In this document: piece by piece, positions 27,512 to 36,215 of the stretch
Position numbering within the stretch: position 1 is the first letter of the stretch
Layout: every line of letters starts with the position of its first letter
From: Burkholderia sp. 9120
GTDB taxonomy: Bacteria; Pseudomonadota; Gammaproteobacteria; Burkholderiales; Burkholderiaceae
Reading direction: 5' to 3'
NCBI RefSeq assembly: GCF_000745015.1
Contig: NZ_JQNA01000002.1
Location: 1,488,001-1,552,000 of the forward strand
DNA: 64,000 bases
Notes under the pieces: model-generated
What the model was told of the DNA's origin: nothing
The model's input: only the letters and a program-made list of their open reading frames with translations
Databases searched by the model: none
Program-made: the position numbers and the translations under genes

Positions 27512-28559
27512 GGGTGTGAACGATCCGGTGACCGGAAGCGTTAGCGCGGCAAGTGCCCCCGCCGTTCACGGCGGCAATCTGCACGAAGCCGCCACACGTT
27601 ATGGCATGCCGTACGCGCAGTGGCTCGATCTGTCGACGGGCATCAATCCTCACGGCTATCCGGTGCCGCCGGTTCCCGCCGATGCATGGCGGCGCCTGCC
27701 CGACGACGGCGACGACTTCGCCGCCTGCGCCGCGCGCTACTACGGCGCGCCGGATGCCGCCCACGTGCTGCCCGTCGCAGGCAGTCAAGCCGCGATTCGC
27801 GCGCTACCCGCGCTACTGCCACGCGCCCAGGTCGGCATCGCGCCGCTCACTTACAGCGAGTACGCGCCCGCGTTCGAACGCGCCGGTCATGACGTCGTGC
27901 CGCTCGACGTGTCCTGCGAATCCTTGCCCGACACGCTCACGCATGCGGTTATCGTGAACCCGAACAATCCGACGGCTGAGCACGTAAGCGCCGCGAGGCT
28001 GTTGCAGTGGCATGCGCAACTCAGCGCACGCGGCGGCACGCTGCTAGTCGACGAAGCATTCGCCGATACGATGCCGTCGGCGTCGCTCGCGGCCCATACG
28101 CATCGCGACGGCCTGCTCGTGTTGCGCTCGCCGGGAAAGTTCTTCGGCCTGGCCGGCGTACGCGCGGGTTTCGTACTCGGTGCGCCGGCGTTGCTCGGTG
28201 CCTTGCGACAGACGCTCGGTGCGTGGACGGTCAGCAGTCCCGCTCGCCATGCGGTCAAAGCCGCGTTCGCGGACGAAGCCTGGCAACAGCAAATGCGTTC
28301 GCAACTCAACCTGGAGAGCGAGCGTCTGACCAACCTGTTGCACGCGCAAGGACTTGCCACGCGCAGCACGCCGCTTTTCGCCTGGACCGACGACGCACGC
28401 GCGCCCGCTTTACACGACGCATTGGCACGACGCGGCGTGTGGACCCGACTCTTTACTTCCTCGCGCAGCGTGCGTTTCGGCTTGCCTGGTAGCGAGACGG
28501 AATGGGCGCGCTTCGAGCAAAGCCTGATCGAAGCAATGCGAGAAATCGACGCCGCATGA
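27504..28559 (+). CDS. cobD: L-threonine-O-3-phosphate decarboxylase
   Basis: This is a fold-type-I PLP enzyme making (R)-1-amino-2-propanol phosphate, the arm attached by CbiB (351 aa). HGGNLHEAATRYG and DLSTGINPHGYP are characteristic of the N-terminus. NPNNPTAEHVSA binds PLP phosphate, and the Schiff-base Lys is in SPGKFFGLAGVRAG. Naming is confused between species: this gene is cobC in the Pseudomonas denitrificans nomenclature. It lies directly after cbiB with an eight-base overlap. Confidence 0.93.
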   Translation: MREGVNDPVTGSVSAASAPAVHGGNLHEAATRYGMPYAQWLDLSTGINPHGYPVPPVPADAWRRLPDDGDDFAACAARYYGAPDAAHVLPVAGSQAAIRALPALLPRAQVGIAPLTYSEYAPAFERAGHDVVPLDVSCESLPDTLTHAVIVNPNNPTAEHVSAARLLQWHAQLSARGGTLLVDEAFADTMPSASLAAHTHRDGLLVLRSPGKFFGLAGVRAGFVLGAPALLGALRQTLGAWTVSSPARHAVKAAFADEAWQQQMRSQLNLESERLTNLLHAQGLATRSTPLFAWTDDARAPALHDALARRGVWTRLFTSSRSVRFGLPGSETEWARFEQSLIEAMREIDAA

Positions 28560-28599
28560 ATACGCCGATCCAACCCGTCCTTTTCAACACGCAGCGCCG

Positions 28600-29511
28600 A
28601 TGACCCCACTCACCCGCTTCCTGCTAGCCCTCTCGCTGTGCGCGGCGACCTTGCCCGCACACGCCGCCATCACCGTCACCGACGATACCGGCGCAACCGT
28701 CACCCTGCCCGCTCCCGCACAACGCGTGATCAGCCTCGCGCCGCACGTCACCGAATTGCTCTATGCCGCGGGCGGCGGCGCAAAAATGGTCGGCGCGGTG
28801 TCGTACAGCGACTACCCGCCGGAGGCAAAACAACTGCCGCGCGTCGGCGATAACAAGGCGCTCGACCTCGAACGCATCGTCGCGTTGAAGCCGGACCTGA
28901 TCGTCGTGTGGCGGCATGGCAATGCGCAACGTCAACTCGATCGTCTGCGCGAATTGCACGTGCCGTTGTTCTTCAGCGAGCCGCATCGTCTCGACGACGT
29001 CGCCGTATCGTTGACCAAGCTCGGGCAATTGCTCGGCACGTCACCGACCGCGGATGCGGCGGCGGCCGCGTATCGCCGCGACATCGCAACGTTGCGCACG
29101 CAGTACACGAGCCGGCCGCCCGTCAGTGTTTTTTATCAAGTGTGGGATCAACCGTTGATGACGCTCAATGGCGACCATATGATCAGCGATGTCATCGCGC
29201 TGTGCGGCGGCCGCAATGTGTTTGCGAAACTCGAGCCGCTAGTGCCGACGGTTTCCACCGAGGCCGTGCTCGCCGCGAATCCGGAAGCAATCGTCACGGC
29301 CGCGCCCGGCGCGACCAAACCGGATACCCCGTTGCCGCAACTCGCCACATGGCGCGCGTGGCCGAGTCTGACCGCGGTGGCGAACAACAATCTGTTTGCG
29401 ATCGACGGCGATCTGATCAATCGCCCGGCGCCGCGCATCGCGCAGGGCGCGAAGCAACTCTGCGAAGACCTGGAAGCCGCGCGCTCACACAGAAAGCCTG
29501 GCGCGCAATAA
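28600..29511 (+). CDS. btuF: Periplasmic corrinoid-binding protein BtuF
   Basis: This is the periplasmic binding component for corrinoids, feeding BtuCD. A signal peptide (about residues 1-22, cleaved after PAHA) precedes TVTDDTGATVTLPAPAQRVI, the usual start of cluster A-III metal-chelate binding proteins. ISLAPHVTELLYAAGG follows. It is 303 aa. Transport genes btuC and btuD lie 2.6 kb away on the other strand, and the location within cob genes supports a corrinoid rather than haem or siderophore ligand. It is 41 bases after cobD, last in this operon. Confidence 0.9.
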   Translation: MTPLTRFLLALSLCAATLPAHAAITVTDDTGATVTLPAPAQRVISLAPHVTELLYAAGGGAKMVGAVSYSDYPPEAKQLPRVGDNKALDLERIVALKPDLIVVWRHGNAQRQLDRLRELHVPLFFSEPHRLDDVAVSLTKLGQLLGTSPTADAAAAAYRRDIATLRTQYTSRPPVSVFYQVWDQPLMTLNGDHMISDVIALCGGRNVFAKLEPLVPTVSTEAVLAANPEAIVTAAPGATKPDTPLPQLATWRAWPSLTAVANNNLFAIDGDLINRPAPRIAQGAKQLCEDLEAARSHRKPGAQ

Positions 29512-29602
29512 AGCAGCGACGCCCGGCACTCGCTCATTCACATGACGAGCGCCAGGCGCGAGCACGGGGCTCGCACTGCAAGCGTTCCTCGACCCGCCGC
29601 CC

Positions 29603-30193
29603 TCACGCATTCCACCTCACCAACGACCACTGCTGCGTTTCGTCATCGCGCCTCAGCCAGACGATCCCGGTCATATCCAGCGACCATTGCAGACAGCGCT
29701 CCAGTTGCACGTCCAGCACCAGCGACGCGATCACCCGCATCACCCCCGCATGCGTGACCACATACGCGGGCGACAATTCGCGGGTCTGCGCGAACGCATC
29801 GAGCCAGGCTCGCACGCGCGTGACGAATTGCGCGACGCTCTCGCCGCCATGCGCACGCGCGTGTTCGAAGTTAGCCGCCCAGGCGTCGAGCAACTCGCGA
29901 TCGATCGCGTCCCAACGTTGCGTCTCCCAATCGCCGAAATCCATTTCCTTCAGACGATCGTCGTGACTGATCACGCACCCGAACGCGTTCGCCAGTTCAG
30001 TCGCGAGCGCCGAACAGCGCGTGAGCGGACTCGACATCAGCACGCGCGGCGCGGGCACCTGCAAGGTGGCGAGTTTCAACGCGAGCGCGTCGGACGATAC
30101 TTCGGCGTCTTCGGCCAGCGCTACATCGCTATGGCCATAACAAACGCCCGCCTCGAGCGCAACGGCAGGATGGCGAATCAGGACGATATCCAT
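29603..30193 (-). CDS. cobC: Alpha-ribazole-5'-phosphate phosphatase
   Basis: This is a histidine phosphatase that removes phosphate from alpha-ribazole phosphate or from adenosylcobalamin phosphate (196 aa). The RHP motif is LIRHPAV (catalytic His8), with the proton-donor segment EMDFGDWE near residue 83 and second His in VVTHAGVMR. The N-terminus overlaps the cobS 3' end by 16 bases. It is the last gene of the btuC-btuD-cobT-cobS-cobC set. Confidence 0.93.
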   Translation of the reverse strand: MDIVLIRHPAVALEAGVCYGHSDVALAEDAEVSSDALALKLATLQVPAPRVLMSSPLTRCSALATELANAFGCVISHDDRLKEMDFGDWETQRWDAIDRELLDAWAANFEHARAHGGESVAQFVTRVRAWLDAFAQTRELSPAYVVTHAGVMRVIASLVLDVQLERCLQWSLDMTGIVWLRRDDETQQWSLVRWNA

Positions 30194-30963
30194 GCAAGCC
30201 CCACCAGATAGATGCTCAATTCAAAGATCTGCTGCGCGAAGCCGAGACAGTCGCCGGTATAACCGCCGATGCGTCTGACGAAATATCGCCCCATGACGAA
30301 GCGAAGCGCCAGCAGTAACACGAGCGCCGAGGCAGCGAAGCGCCAGGCGGAGGCATCGGGCCACATGAGCCCATTCGGCCACCACAGCCACGGCAAGCCA
30401 AACAGCACGGCACACAACAACGCCGGGCCGCTCAAGCGCTGTGCGACCGGTTTGGCCTTGCCTTCGGCGCGCACGTAGTCGAGCGTCGCCAGATAGCTGA
30501 TCGCGCACGTGCGGCTCGCCGCGTGCGCGGCAATCATCAGACTTGCGGCGCGCAGCGGCGGCAACGCGGCGAGCGTTTGCCACTTCAATGCCAAGGCGAT
30601 CACGAGAGCGATGGCGCCAAAGGCGCCGATGCGCGAGTCATGCATGATGCGCAGCACGTCGTCGCGTGTATAGGCGCCACCGAACGCATCGACGCAATCG
30701 GCGAGACCGTCTTCGTGAAACGCGCCGGTGACGAGCAGCGACGCGGCCATCGACAGCAACACGGCAACGCCGGCCGGAAACACGTGCAGCGCGGCGAGAT
30801 AGACCAGCGCGCTCAAGCCGCCGACCAATGCGCCGACCAGCGGAAAATAGCGCGCCGCCGCATTCAGATAATGCGGCTCGAAGCCGACCCAGCGCGGCAC
30901 GGGCACGCGCGTGAAATAGCCGAGCGCCGTGAAGAAATAGCGCAGTTCAGCGAGCGGATTCAT
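30178..30963 (-). CDS. cobS: Adenosylcobinamide-GDP ribazoletransferase (cobalamin synthase)
   Basis: This integral membrane enzyme joins adenosylcobinamide-GDP with alpha-ribazole (phosphate). ATG 30963 begins MNPLAELRYFFTALGYFTRV, as in the family. The FHEDGLADCVDAFGGAYTRDD motif region carries the acidic, Mg-binding residues, and MHDSRIGAFGAIALV follows. Multiple hydrophobic helices fill the remainder; 261 aa. It lies 43 bases downstream of cobT. Confidence 0.97.
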   Translation of the reverse strand: MNPLAELRYFFTALGYFTRVPVPRWVGFEPHYLNAAARYFPLVGALVGGLSALVYLAALHVFPAGVAVLLSMAASLLVTGAFHEDGLADCVDAFGGAYTRDDVLRIMHDSRIGAFGAIALVIALALKWQTLAALPPLRAASLMIAAHAASRTCAISYLATLDYVRAEGKAKPVAQRLSGPALLCAVLFGLPWLWWPNGLMWPDASAWRFAASALVLLLALRFVMGRYFVRRIGGYTGDCLGFAQQIFELSIYLVGLAWISS

Positions 30964-31006
30964 GAAAGGCTCCGGGGCACGCGCCGCGCCGTTTCCGTAT
31001 GACGGA

Positions 31007-32068
31007 TCACGCGTCGCGGTTCGCGACGCCGGCCGATTCGAAGCTGGCCATGTCGTTGATGAACGCCGTCGCCGCGCGCAGCAGCGGCACCGCGAGCGCC
31101 GCGCCGGTGCCTTCGCCGAGACGCAGGTCGAGCGACAGCAGCGGCAGGCCGCCGAAATGATCGAGCATGCGCCGATGCCCCGCCTCGTTCGACGCATGCG
31201 CGAACACGCAGTATTCGCGCACGTTCGGCGCGAGCGCGTCGGCGATCAGCAACGCCGACGTCGCGATGAAGCCGTCCACCAGAATCGTCATGCGCGCTTC
31301 GGCGGCGGCGAGATACGCGCCGGCCATCATCGCGATTTCGAAGCCGCCGAAGGTGGCGAGCACCGTCAGCGGATCGCCGGACACATCGTGATGCGCGAGC
31401 GCCGAGGCCAGTACGTTGCGCTTTTTAGCGAGCCCGGCATTGTCGAGACCGGTGCCGCGTCCGACGCATTCGTCGATCGGCACGCCGCACAGGCGGCTCA
31501 TCAGGCACGCGGCGGACGAGGTATTCGCGATCCCCATTTCGCCGAAACCGATCACGTTGGTGCCGAGCGCCGCGTGATGCCGCACGCGCGCCGCGCCCGC
31601 CTGCATCGCGGCGAGCGCCTGCTGCGGCGTCATCGCCGGTTCGCGCGCGAAGTTGCGCGTGCCGGCGGCGACCGGAATGTCGACGAGTCCTTCCGTCGAC
31701 GGCAACGGCGTCGCAATGCCCGCGTTGACCACTTCGAGTTCGATACCCGCGACGCGGCTCAACGCATTGATCGCCGCGCCGCCCGCGAGAAAATTCGCGA
31801 CCATCTGCGCGGTCACCGCTTGCGGATACGGGCTCACGCCTTCGTCGGCAATGCCGTGATCGCCGGCGAACACGATCATCGCCGGACGCTGCACCGTGGG
31901 ATGCGTGGTGCGCTGGATCAGCCCCATCTGCCGCGCGAGCGTTTCGAGCCGGCCAAGGCTGCCGGGCGGCTTGGTCTTGGTATCGATGATGTGTTGCAGT
32001 TCGGCCCGCAGCGATTGATCGAGCGGCGCGACTTCGGGCAAACCGGCCAGGCGGGACAAAGAAGTCAT
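31007..32068 (-). CDS. cobT: Nicotinate-nucleotide--dimethylbenzimidazole phosphoribosyltransferase
   Basis: It activates the lower ligand base as alpha-ribazole phosphate, for CobS. It is 353 aa, the usual length. KTKPPGSLGRLE is the N-terminal signature, VFAGDHGIADEGVSPYP and FLAGGAAINALSR are central, and the catalytic Glu lies in LRLGEGTGAALAVPLL near residue 317. It is 39 bases downstream of btuD. Confidence 0.98.
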   Translation of the reverse strand: MTSLSRLAGLPEVAPLDQSLRAELQHIIDTKTKPPGSLGRLETLARQMGLIQRTTHPTVQRPAMIVFAGDHGIADEGVSPYPQAVTAQMVANFLAGGAAINALSRVAGIELEVVNAGIATPLPSTEGLVDIPVAAGTRNFAREPAMTPQQALAAMQAGAARVRHHAALGTNVIGFGEMGIANTSSAACLMSRLCGVPIDECVGRGTGLDNAGLAKKRNVLASALAHHDVSGDPLTVLATFGGFEIAMMAGAYLAAAEARMTILVDGFIATSALLIADALAPNVREYCVFAHASNEAGHRRMLDHFGGLPLLSLDLRLGEGTGAALAVPLLRAATAFINDMASFESAGVANRDA

Positions 32069-32107
32069 AGATCTATCTGAAAGAGAATGTGTGTTTGGGT
32101 AGAACGC

Positions 32108-32947
32108 TCAGCTTGCCGGTCCATCATGAACCGCAAGCGATTCGTGACGCGCGCGCGGCGCCGGAATCAGCGCCTCGTGTTCGCCGTCGCGAATCAGAAT
32201 CAGCGGATAGCCGAATGCGCGGCTCGTCAACGTGGGCGTCAGCACGTCGTGCGCGGGGCCGGCGTACGCGCCGCCCTCGCCGTCGAGCAATAACGCGTGC
32301 GTGGCGAAGCGGCGCGCCAGGTTCAGGTCATGGCACGAAAACAGCACGGTACGGCGCGGCTCGCGGGTCCACGCGGCCAGCGCTTCGAGACAATCGATCT
32401 GATGATGCAGGTCGAGATGCGATAAGGGTTCGTCGAGCAGCAGCAACGGCGCGTCCTGACACAACACCGCCGCTAGCGCCACGCGTTGACGCTCGCCGCC
32501 CGACAGCGACAGCACGTCGCGCGCGGCAAATGCGGTGAGGCCCAACAGGTCCAGCGCCGCGTGCGCCGCGTCGCGATCCGCTGCACCTTCCCAGCCCCAG
32601 CCGTTCAGATGCGGGAAGCGGTTCAACATCACAATGTCGAGAACGCTCGCGCTGAATGCGTCGGCGGCGCTTTGCGGCATCAGCGCCCGGCGCTGGGCAA
32701 GCGGTAACGGCGGCCAGTCGGCGACCCGCATGCCGTCGAGCTCGACGTGCCCCGCCGACGGTTGCAGCAAGCCCGCGAGCGCGGACAGCAGCGTCGTCTT
32801 GCCCGCGCCGTTCGGCCCGGCGACGCACCAGATTTCGCCCGCGTAGAACGTGTGCGTGAAGGCGTCGAGCAAGGTACGCGAGCCGGCGCGCAAGGTCAGA
32901 CGTTGCGCGCTGAGCGAAGCTTGAACGAGGTCGTGGGATGGGGTCAT
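32108..32947 (-). CDS. btuD: ABC transporter ATPase, BtuD-like
   Basis: This is the ATPase subunit of the corrinoid importer (279 aa). ATG 32947 overlaps the btuC stop in ATGA. Walker A is GPNGAGKTTLL (about residues 41-51), the signature is LSGGERQRVALA, and Walker B is LLLLDEPLSHLDLHHQ. The family is shared with siderophore and haem importers. The corrinoid assignment comes from btuC before it, cobT after it and btuF nearby. Confidence 0.85.
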   Translation of the reverse strand: MTPSHDLVQASLSAQRLTLRAGSRTLLDAFTHTFYAGEIWCVAGPNGAGKTTLLSALAGLLQPSAGHVELDGMRVADWPPLPLAQRRALMPQSAADAFSASVLDIVMLNRFPHLNGWGWEGAADRDAAHAALDLLGLTAFAARDVLSLSGGERQRVALAAVLCQDAPLLLLDEPLSHLDLHHQIDCLEALAAWTREPRRTVLFSCHDLNLARRFATHALLLDGEGGAYAGPAHDVLTPTLTSRAFGYPLILIRDGEHEALIPAPRARHESLAVHDGPAS

Positions 32948-34008
32948 CGGCGTTTGCGCAGCAGCATCCACAGAAACACCGGCACGCCGACGATCGACGT
33001 AATCACGCCGACCGGCAATTGCGCCGGCGCGATCACCGTGCGCGCGATCAGGTCCGCGCCCATCACCGCGACACCGCCGCCGAGCGCCGCGGCCGGCAGC
33101 AACATGCGTTGATCGTTGCCGAACGCGAGCCGCAACATGTGCGGCACGACGAGCCCGACAAAGCTGACGGTGCCCGCGGTGGTCACGGCCGCGGCCGCCG
33201 CGAGCGACGCCGCCAGATACACGCGCAAGCGCAGCGGCATGACGGCGACGCCCAACGCTTGCGCGGCGGCGTCGCCGCGCAGCAAGACATTGAGACGCGG
33301 CGCAACCGGCACGATCGCGACCAGCACGATCACGAGCGCGACGAGTGCAACCCATGGCATCGTGCCGCCGTTGAGATCGCCGGTCAGCCAGAACAGCATG
33401 CCGCGCAAACGGTTGTCGGGCGCGAGATTCAGCAGCAAAGTGATCAGCGCCGCCCAACCGGATGCGACCACCGCGCCGGTCAGCAGCAAACGCGGCGACG
33501 TGTCCTGCGGTTCGCCACGCCACAACTCGCGGCGCGCGAGTCCGAGCACCAGCAGGATCGACACGAAGGCGCCGGCGAACGCGCTGGCGTCGACCATCCA
33601 CCATGCGCAGCCCGCAATCATCGCGACGAGGGCGAAGGTCGCCGCGCCGCCGGACACACCCAGCACGTACGGCTCAGCCAACGGATTGCGCAACAGCACC
33701 TGCAGCAACGCGCCGGCCAACGCGAGCAGCGCGCCGCACGCAAAGCCGGCGAGCGCACGCGGCAGACGCAAGTTGCGGACGATCTCGCCGGCCAGATCCG
33801 CCGACGAACCGAGCGAGCTTCCCTCGGACGCGTGCGAAGGTAGTAGCGCCGCGAGCACACGCATCGGCGCGAGCGACACGCTGCCGAGCGCGAGCGACGC
33901 CATCAGCACTGCCAGCGCGATCAGCGCAAGCACGAGCCAGATCGCGGCGGCGCGCTTCGCGTTCATCACGCGCAGTGTGGCGGGCATCGACCCCGACTGG
34001 CGGTTCAT
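32944..34008 (-). CDS. btuC: ABC transporter permease, BtuC/FecD family
   Basis: This is the membrane permease of the corrinoid importer (354 aa, about ten helices). Typical segments are LRLPRALAGFACGALLALAG, LLRNPLAEPYVLGVSGGA and VSFVGLVVPHMLRLAFGNDQ, the last containing the loop that contacts the ATPase. ATG 34008 is the first; starts at Met8 or Met15 are possible. No TonB receptor gene (btuB) precedes it, and a degenerate cobalamin-riboswitch-like sequence lies 230 bases upstream. Confidence 0.88.
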   Translation of the reverse strand: MNRQSGSMPATLRVMNAKRAAAIWLVLALIALAVLMASLALGSVSLAPMRVLAALLPSHASEGSSLGSSADLAGEIVRNLRLPRALAGFACGALLALAGALLQVLLRNPLAEPYVLGVSGGAATFALVAMIAGCAWWMVDASAFAGAFVSILLVLGLARRELWRGEPQDTSPRLLLTGAVVASGWAALITLLLNLAPDNRLRGMLFWLTGDLNGGTMPWVALVALVIVLVAIVPVAPRLNVLLRGDAAAQALGVAVMPLRLRVYLAASLAAAAAVTTAGTVSFVGLVVPHMLRLAFGNDQRMLLPAAALGGGVAVMGADLIARTVIAPAQLPVGVITSIVGVPVFLWMLLRKRR

Positions 34009-34194
34009 TCGCGCGATCCCGACGCGCTCGGTTCGTCACCGCGGATACCGACCGGCAGTGACGGACGCGATGCGGCGCGGCGCTGGATACGAATAAGCCT
34101 TTTCATGGTCCCTGTTCAACGGATTCTAATTAGCGTGGCCGCGTACCACGTCGTCGTGACGTTATAACGCGCGGACAGACTCATGACGACGTGA

Positions 34195-34212
34195 CGTCGT
34201 GAAGTCACGACG
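34195..34212. repeat. Perfect 8-bp palindrome in a cluster of GTCGTGAC-type repeats
   Basis: CGTCGTGA-AG-TCACGACG is a perfect inverted repeat upstream of btuC. Related halves (ACGTCGTCGTGACG at about 34148, CATGACGACGTGACG at about 34181) lie within 60 bases, so this could be a repeated operator or an RNA hairpin on the btuC leader. It has no T-run. Confidence 0.5.
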
Positions 34213-34239
34213 CCGAAGGCGAGATAGTAACTGTTCGAC

Positions 34240-34370
34240 CTTGCGGAATCGGAATAGCGGGTGCGCCGCTTCTGCGCCGCCTTCCCACGCGCGACGCGCA
34301 GTGGCACACTCGCAGGTTGAACTTTGAACGCACGATCCGGACTGGTGAATCCGCGCGCGATCTGTTCTGT
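34240..34370 (-). promoter_or_regulatory. Divergent or decayed cobalamin riboswitch upstream of btuC
   Basis: Read on the minus strand, GCCACTG (34299-34305) is followed by a CGCG-UCG-CGCG hairpin and GGGAAGGC (34279-34286). Next come GGCGC, AGAAGCGGCGC and ACCCGC. This order and spacing match the 3' half of the cobalamin riboswitch. Where the B12 box (roughly CCGGATACCGGCC) should be, the sequence reads CCGATTCCGC, which is degraded. The 5' half is hard to see, and the conserved CTGCCCCCGCAACTGT block is absent or shortened to CAACCTG. Located 230 bases before btuC, it may no longer sense cobalamin. Confidence 0.5.
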
Positions 34371-34524
34371 TAAGTGCAGGTTATTGTCCGATGCATGAGT
34401 ACTTTTTCATCATAAGGTCGATAAAAGCCGGCACAAAGCGATGTTGTTACGTCTCGAAACGAGACAATTGTCGGAACCTGCGACATTCCGCGCTAAAATG
34501 CGATGTCTTTAGAGGACGCAGCAG

Positions 34525-34881
34525 ATGCTCACCGAACTCGAATCACTTTCACAAAATATCGGCAAGCTGATCACGATCAGCCAACGCCACAATGAAGCGC
34601 GTCTCGCGCTCGAAGAGCAGCTCGCCCAATCACGTGCCGAGGTGGAAGCCACGCGCACGGAACTTGCGCTGTTGCGCGAGGAACGCGACACGCTGCAAGC
34701 GGAACGCGACGCCCTGTCCGCGAAAATCGACGACGCCCAGGTGCGCCTGAATGCGATTCTCGAGAAGCTGCCGCGGGCGCGCGCGCACAACGAGCCGGAT
34801 AGCCAGCTCGATCTGCTCGAACCCGCGCAGCACGAAGTCGAAGCGCAGGGCGACGTGACCCGACACGGAGAAAATGCATGA
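34525..34881 (+). CDS. ZapB-like coiled-coil protein upstream of zapA
   Basis: This is a 118-aa, almost wholly coiled-coil protein. Heptad-rich segments run from LTELESLSQNIGKLI through LREERDTLQAERDALSAKID. Short coiled-coil genes directly before zapA are common in betaproteobacteria and are annotated as ZapB-like or TIGR02449 proteins, likely crosslinking ZapA/FtsZ assemblies. The stop overlaps the zapA ATG (ATGA), so translation is coupled. A TAAAAT at 34494-34499 is the probable -10. Confidence 0.75.
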   Translation: MLTELESLSQNIGKLITISQRHNEARLALEEQLAQSRAEVEATRTELALLREERDTLQAERDALSAKIDDAQVRLNAILEKLPRARAHNEPDSQLDLLEPAQHEVEAQGDVTRHGENA

Positions 34882-35192
34882 CCACCAAGCAGATCGAAGT
34901 ATCGATTCTCGGCGTGCCGTATCGCCTCGCCTGCTCACCGGAAACGGAAGGCGCGCTGCTTGAGGCCGTCGCACGCGTCGACGCCGAAATGTCGAAGATC
35001 CGCAATAACAGCAACGTACGCGGCACGGATCGCATTGCTGTCATGGCTTGCCTGTCGCTGGCATCGGAACTGCTTAAGCTGCAATCGAGCGTGCGACACG
35101 GAGAAGCATTTCCCGCAGAGGAAATCCGGCGTACAATGCATCAAATGAACGAACAACTGGGTACTGTGATTCAGCAGTACAGCATGCAGTAA
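34878..35192 (+). CDS. zapA: Cell division protein ZapA
   Basis: It promotes FtsZ bundling at the division ring. It is 104 aa, with the N-terminal beta-rich head KQIEVSILGVPYRLACSPE, the VDAEMSKIRNNSNVRGTDRIAVMAC core and a C-terminal coiled coil. 6S RNA follows 134 bases downstream, a conserved linkage in proteobacteria. Confidence 0.95.
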   Translation: MTTKQIEVSILGVPYRLACSPETEGALLEAVARVDAEMSKIRNNSNVRGTDRIAVMACLSLASELLKLQSSVRHGEAFPAEEIRRTMHQMNEQLGTVIQQYSMQ

Positions 35193-35325
35193 GCACCAGC
35201 GGTATCGAGCAGTATCAAGGTTCCAAGCAGTCGTTCCTGAGATCGGCTGCGAATTCAAACGGAGTGATCGAGCTAGAGTCGTGAAACGTTTGAGTTGCAT
35301 CGTTTAAGCTTTACTGGTTTAGCTT

Positions 35326-35500
35326 CCCTGCCTGGTTCGCCAAGGTCATATATTCCTTGAACCAATGCCATGTGCACGGTTGCGGAAATTTGTAGCACGG
35401 GTGTGCGCGTCACTCTGTCTGATGTACCCGAAGTGTTGCTAACTGCGACCAATTCTGAACCCCCGGTTCAGGATGCCGGCCTAGCGGCTAAGGCGGGGAC
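35326..35500 (+). ncRNA. ssrS: 6S RNA
   Basis: This is a regulator of RNA polymerase sigma-70 holoenzyme that mimics an open promoter. The position after zapA is the conserved one. Ends can be paired: CCCTGCC (35327-35333) with GGCGGGG (35493-35499, one G-U pair). The CCTGGTTCGCCAAGG segment, a long imperfect stem and a central internal loop are as expected for a 170-190-nt 6S RNA. A terminator follows at 35510. The exact 5' end is an estimate. A 70-codon open frame across it is not a gene. Confidence 0.85.
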
Positions 35501-35509
35501 CTTATTTAG

Positions 35510-35542
35510 AACGGCATCGGACTTCGGTTCGATGCCGTTTTT
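35510..35542 (+). terminator. Terminator after 6S RNA
   Basis: A 10-bp stem AACGGCATCG/CGATGCCGTT with a ten-base loop runs into a T-run. Confidence 0.9.
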
Positions 35543-35597
35543 CTTTGGGTCACGGCTTTTCTCTGTGTTGTCAAACCCTTAACGTTCAATTCGATTC

Positions 35598-36059
35598 ATG
35601 CGCTACTGGCTAATGAAGTCCGAACCGGACGAAGCAAGCATCGACCATCTCGCCCAAGCGGCGCATCACACGTTGCCGTGGACCGGCGTGCGCAACTATC
35701 AGGCGCGCAACTTCATGCGCGACATGATGCAGGTCGGCGACGGTGTGCTGTTCTATCACTCGAGCTGTCCCGAGCCGGGTATCGCAGGGCTCGCGGAAGT
35801 CTCGTCGACCGCTTATCCGGACCCCACGCAGTTCGATAAGAAGAGCCCCTACTTCGACCCGAAGTCGTCGCAGGAAACGCCACGCTGGTTGCTCGTCGAC
35901 GTGGTGTTCAAGAAGAAGATCCCGCTGATTCCACTCGCCGCGTTGCGCGAGCACGAGGAATTGAAGGACATGCGCGTGCTCGCTCGAGGCAACCGTCTGT
36001 CGATCACGCCGGTGAGCGAAGCCGAGTGGCGCTTCATCATCAAACGGCTTGCGCAATGA
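35598..36059 (+). CDS. EVE-domain protein
   Basis: This is a 153-aa single EVE (PUA-like) domain. MRYWLMKSEPDEASIDHL, TGVRNYQARNFMRDMMQVGDG and FYHSSCPEPGIAGLAEV are the family hallmarks, with Trp and aromatic residues that form a base-binding pocket. EVE proteins are thought to bind modified nucleobases in DNA or RNA; the ligand here is unknown. It stands alone after 6S RNA. Confidence 0.93.
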   Translation: MRYWLMKSEPDEASIDHLAQAAHHTLPWTGVRNYQARNFMRDMMQVGDGVLFYHSSCPEPGIAGLAEVSSTAYPDPTQFDKKSPYFDPKSSQETPRWLLVDVVFKKKIPLIPLAALREHEELKDMRVLARGNRLSITPVSEAEWRFIIKRLAQ

Positions 36060-36215
36060 TGCGTAATGCGCACGCAGTTGCAAGCAAACGTGAAGGCATT
36101 GTCAAATTGGGGAACCAAGCTTAGGTTACAAGCGCCTAACGGTCGCGCAAACGTTGTGCCACCGCACAGCGCTTGCTCTTATCGTGCATAACCTGTTCAA
36201 GCAAGGAGTCCAACA

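Noticed and set aside
34040..34056. B12-box-like GCGGATACCGACCGG on the plus strand
   Set aside because: Wrong strand for btuC, with no other riboswitch element beside it and no plus-strand cobalamin gene downstream.
35370..35582. 70-codon open frame
   Set aside because: It lies within the 6S RNA and its terminator.
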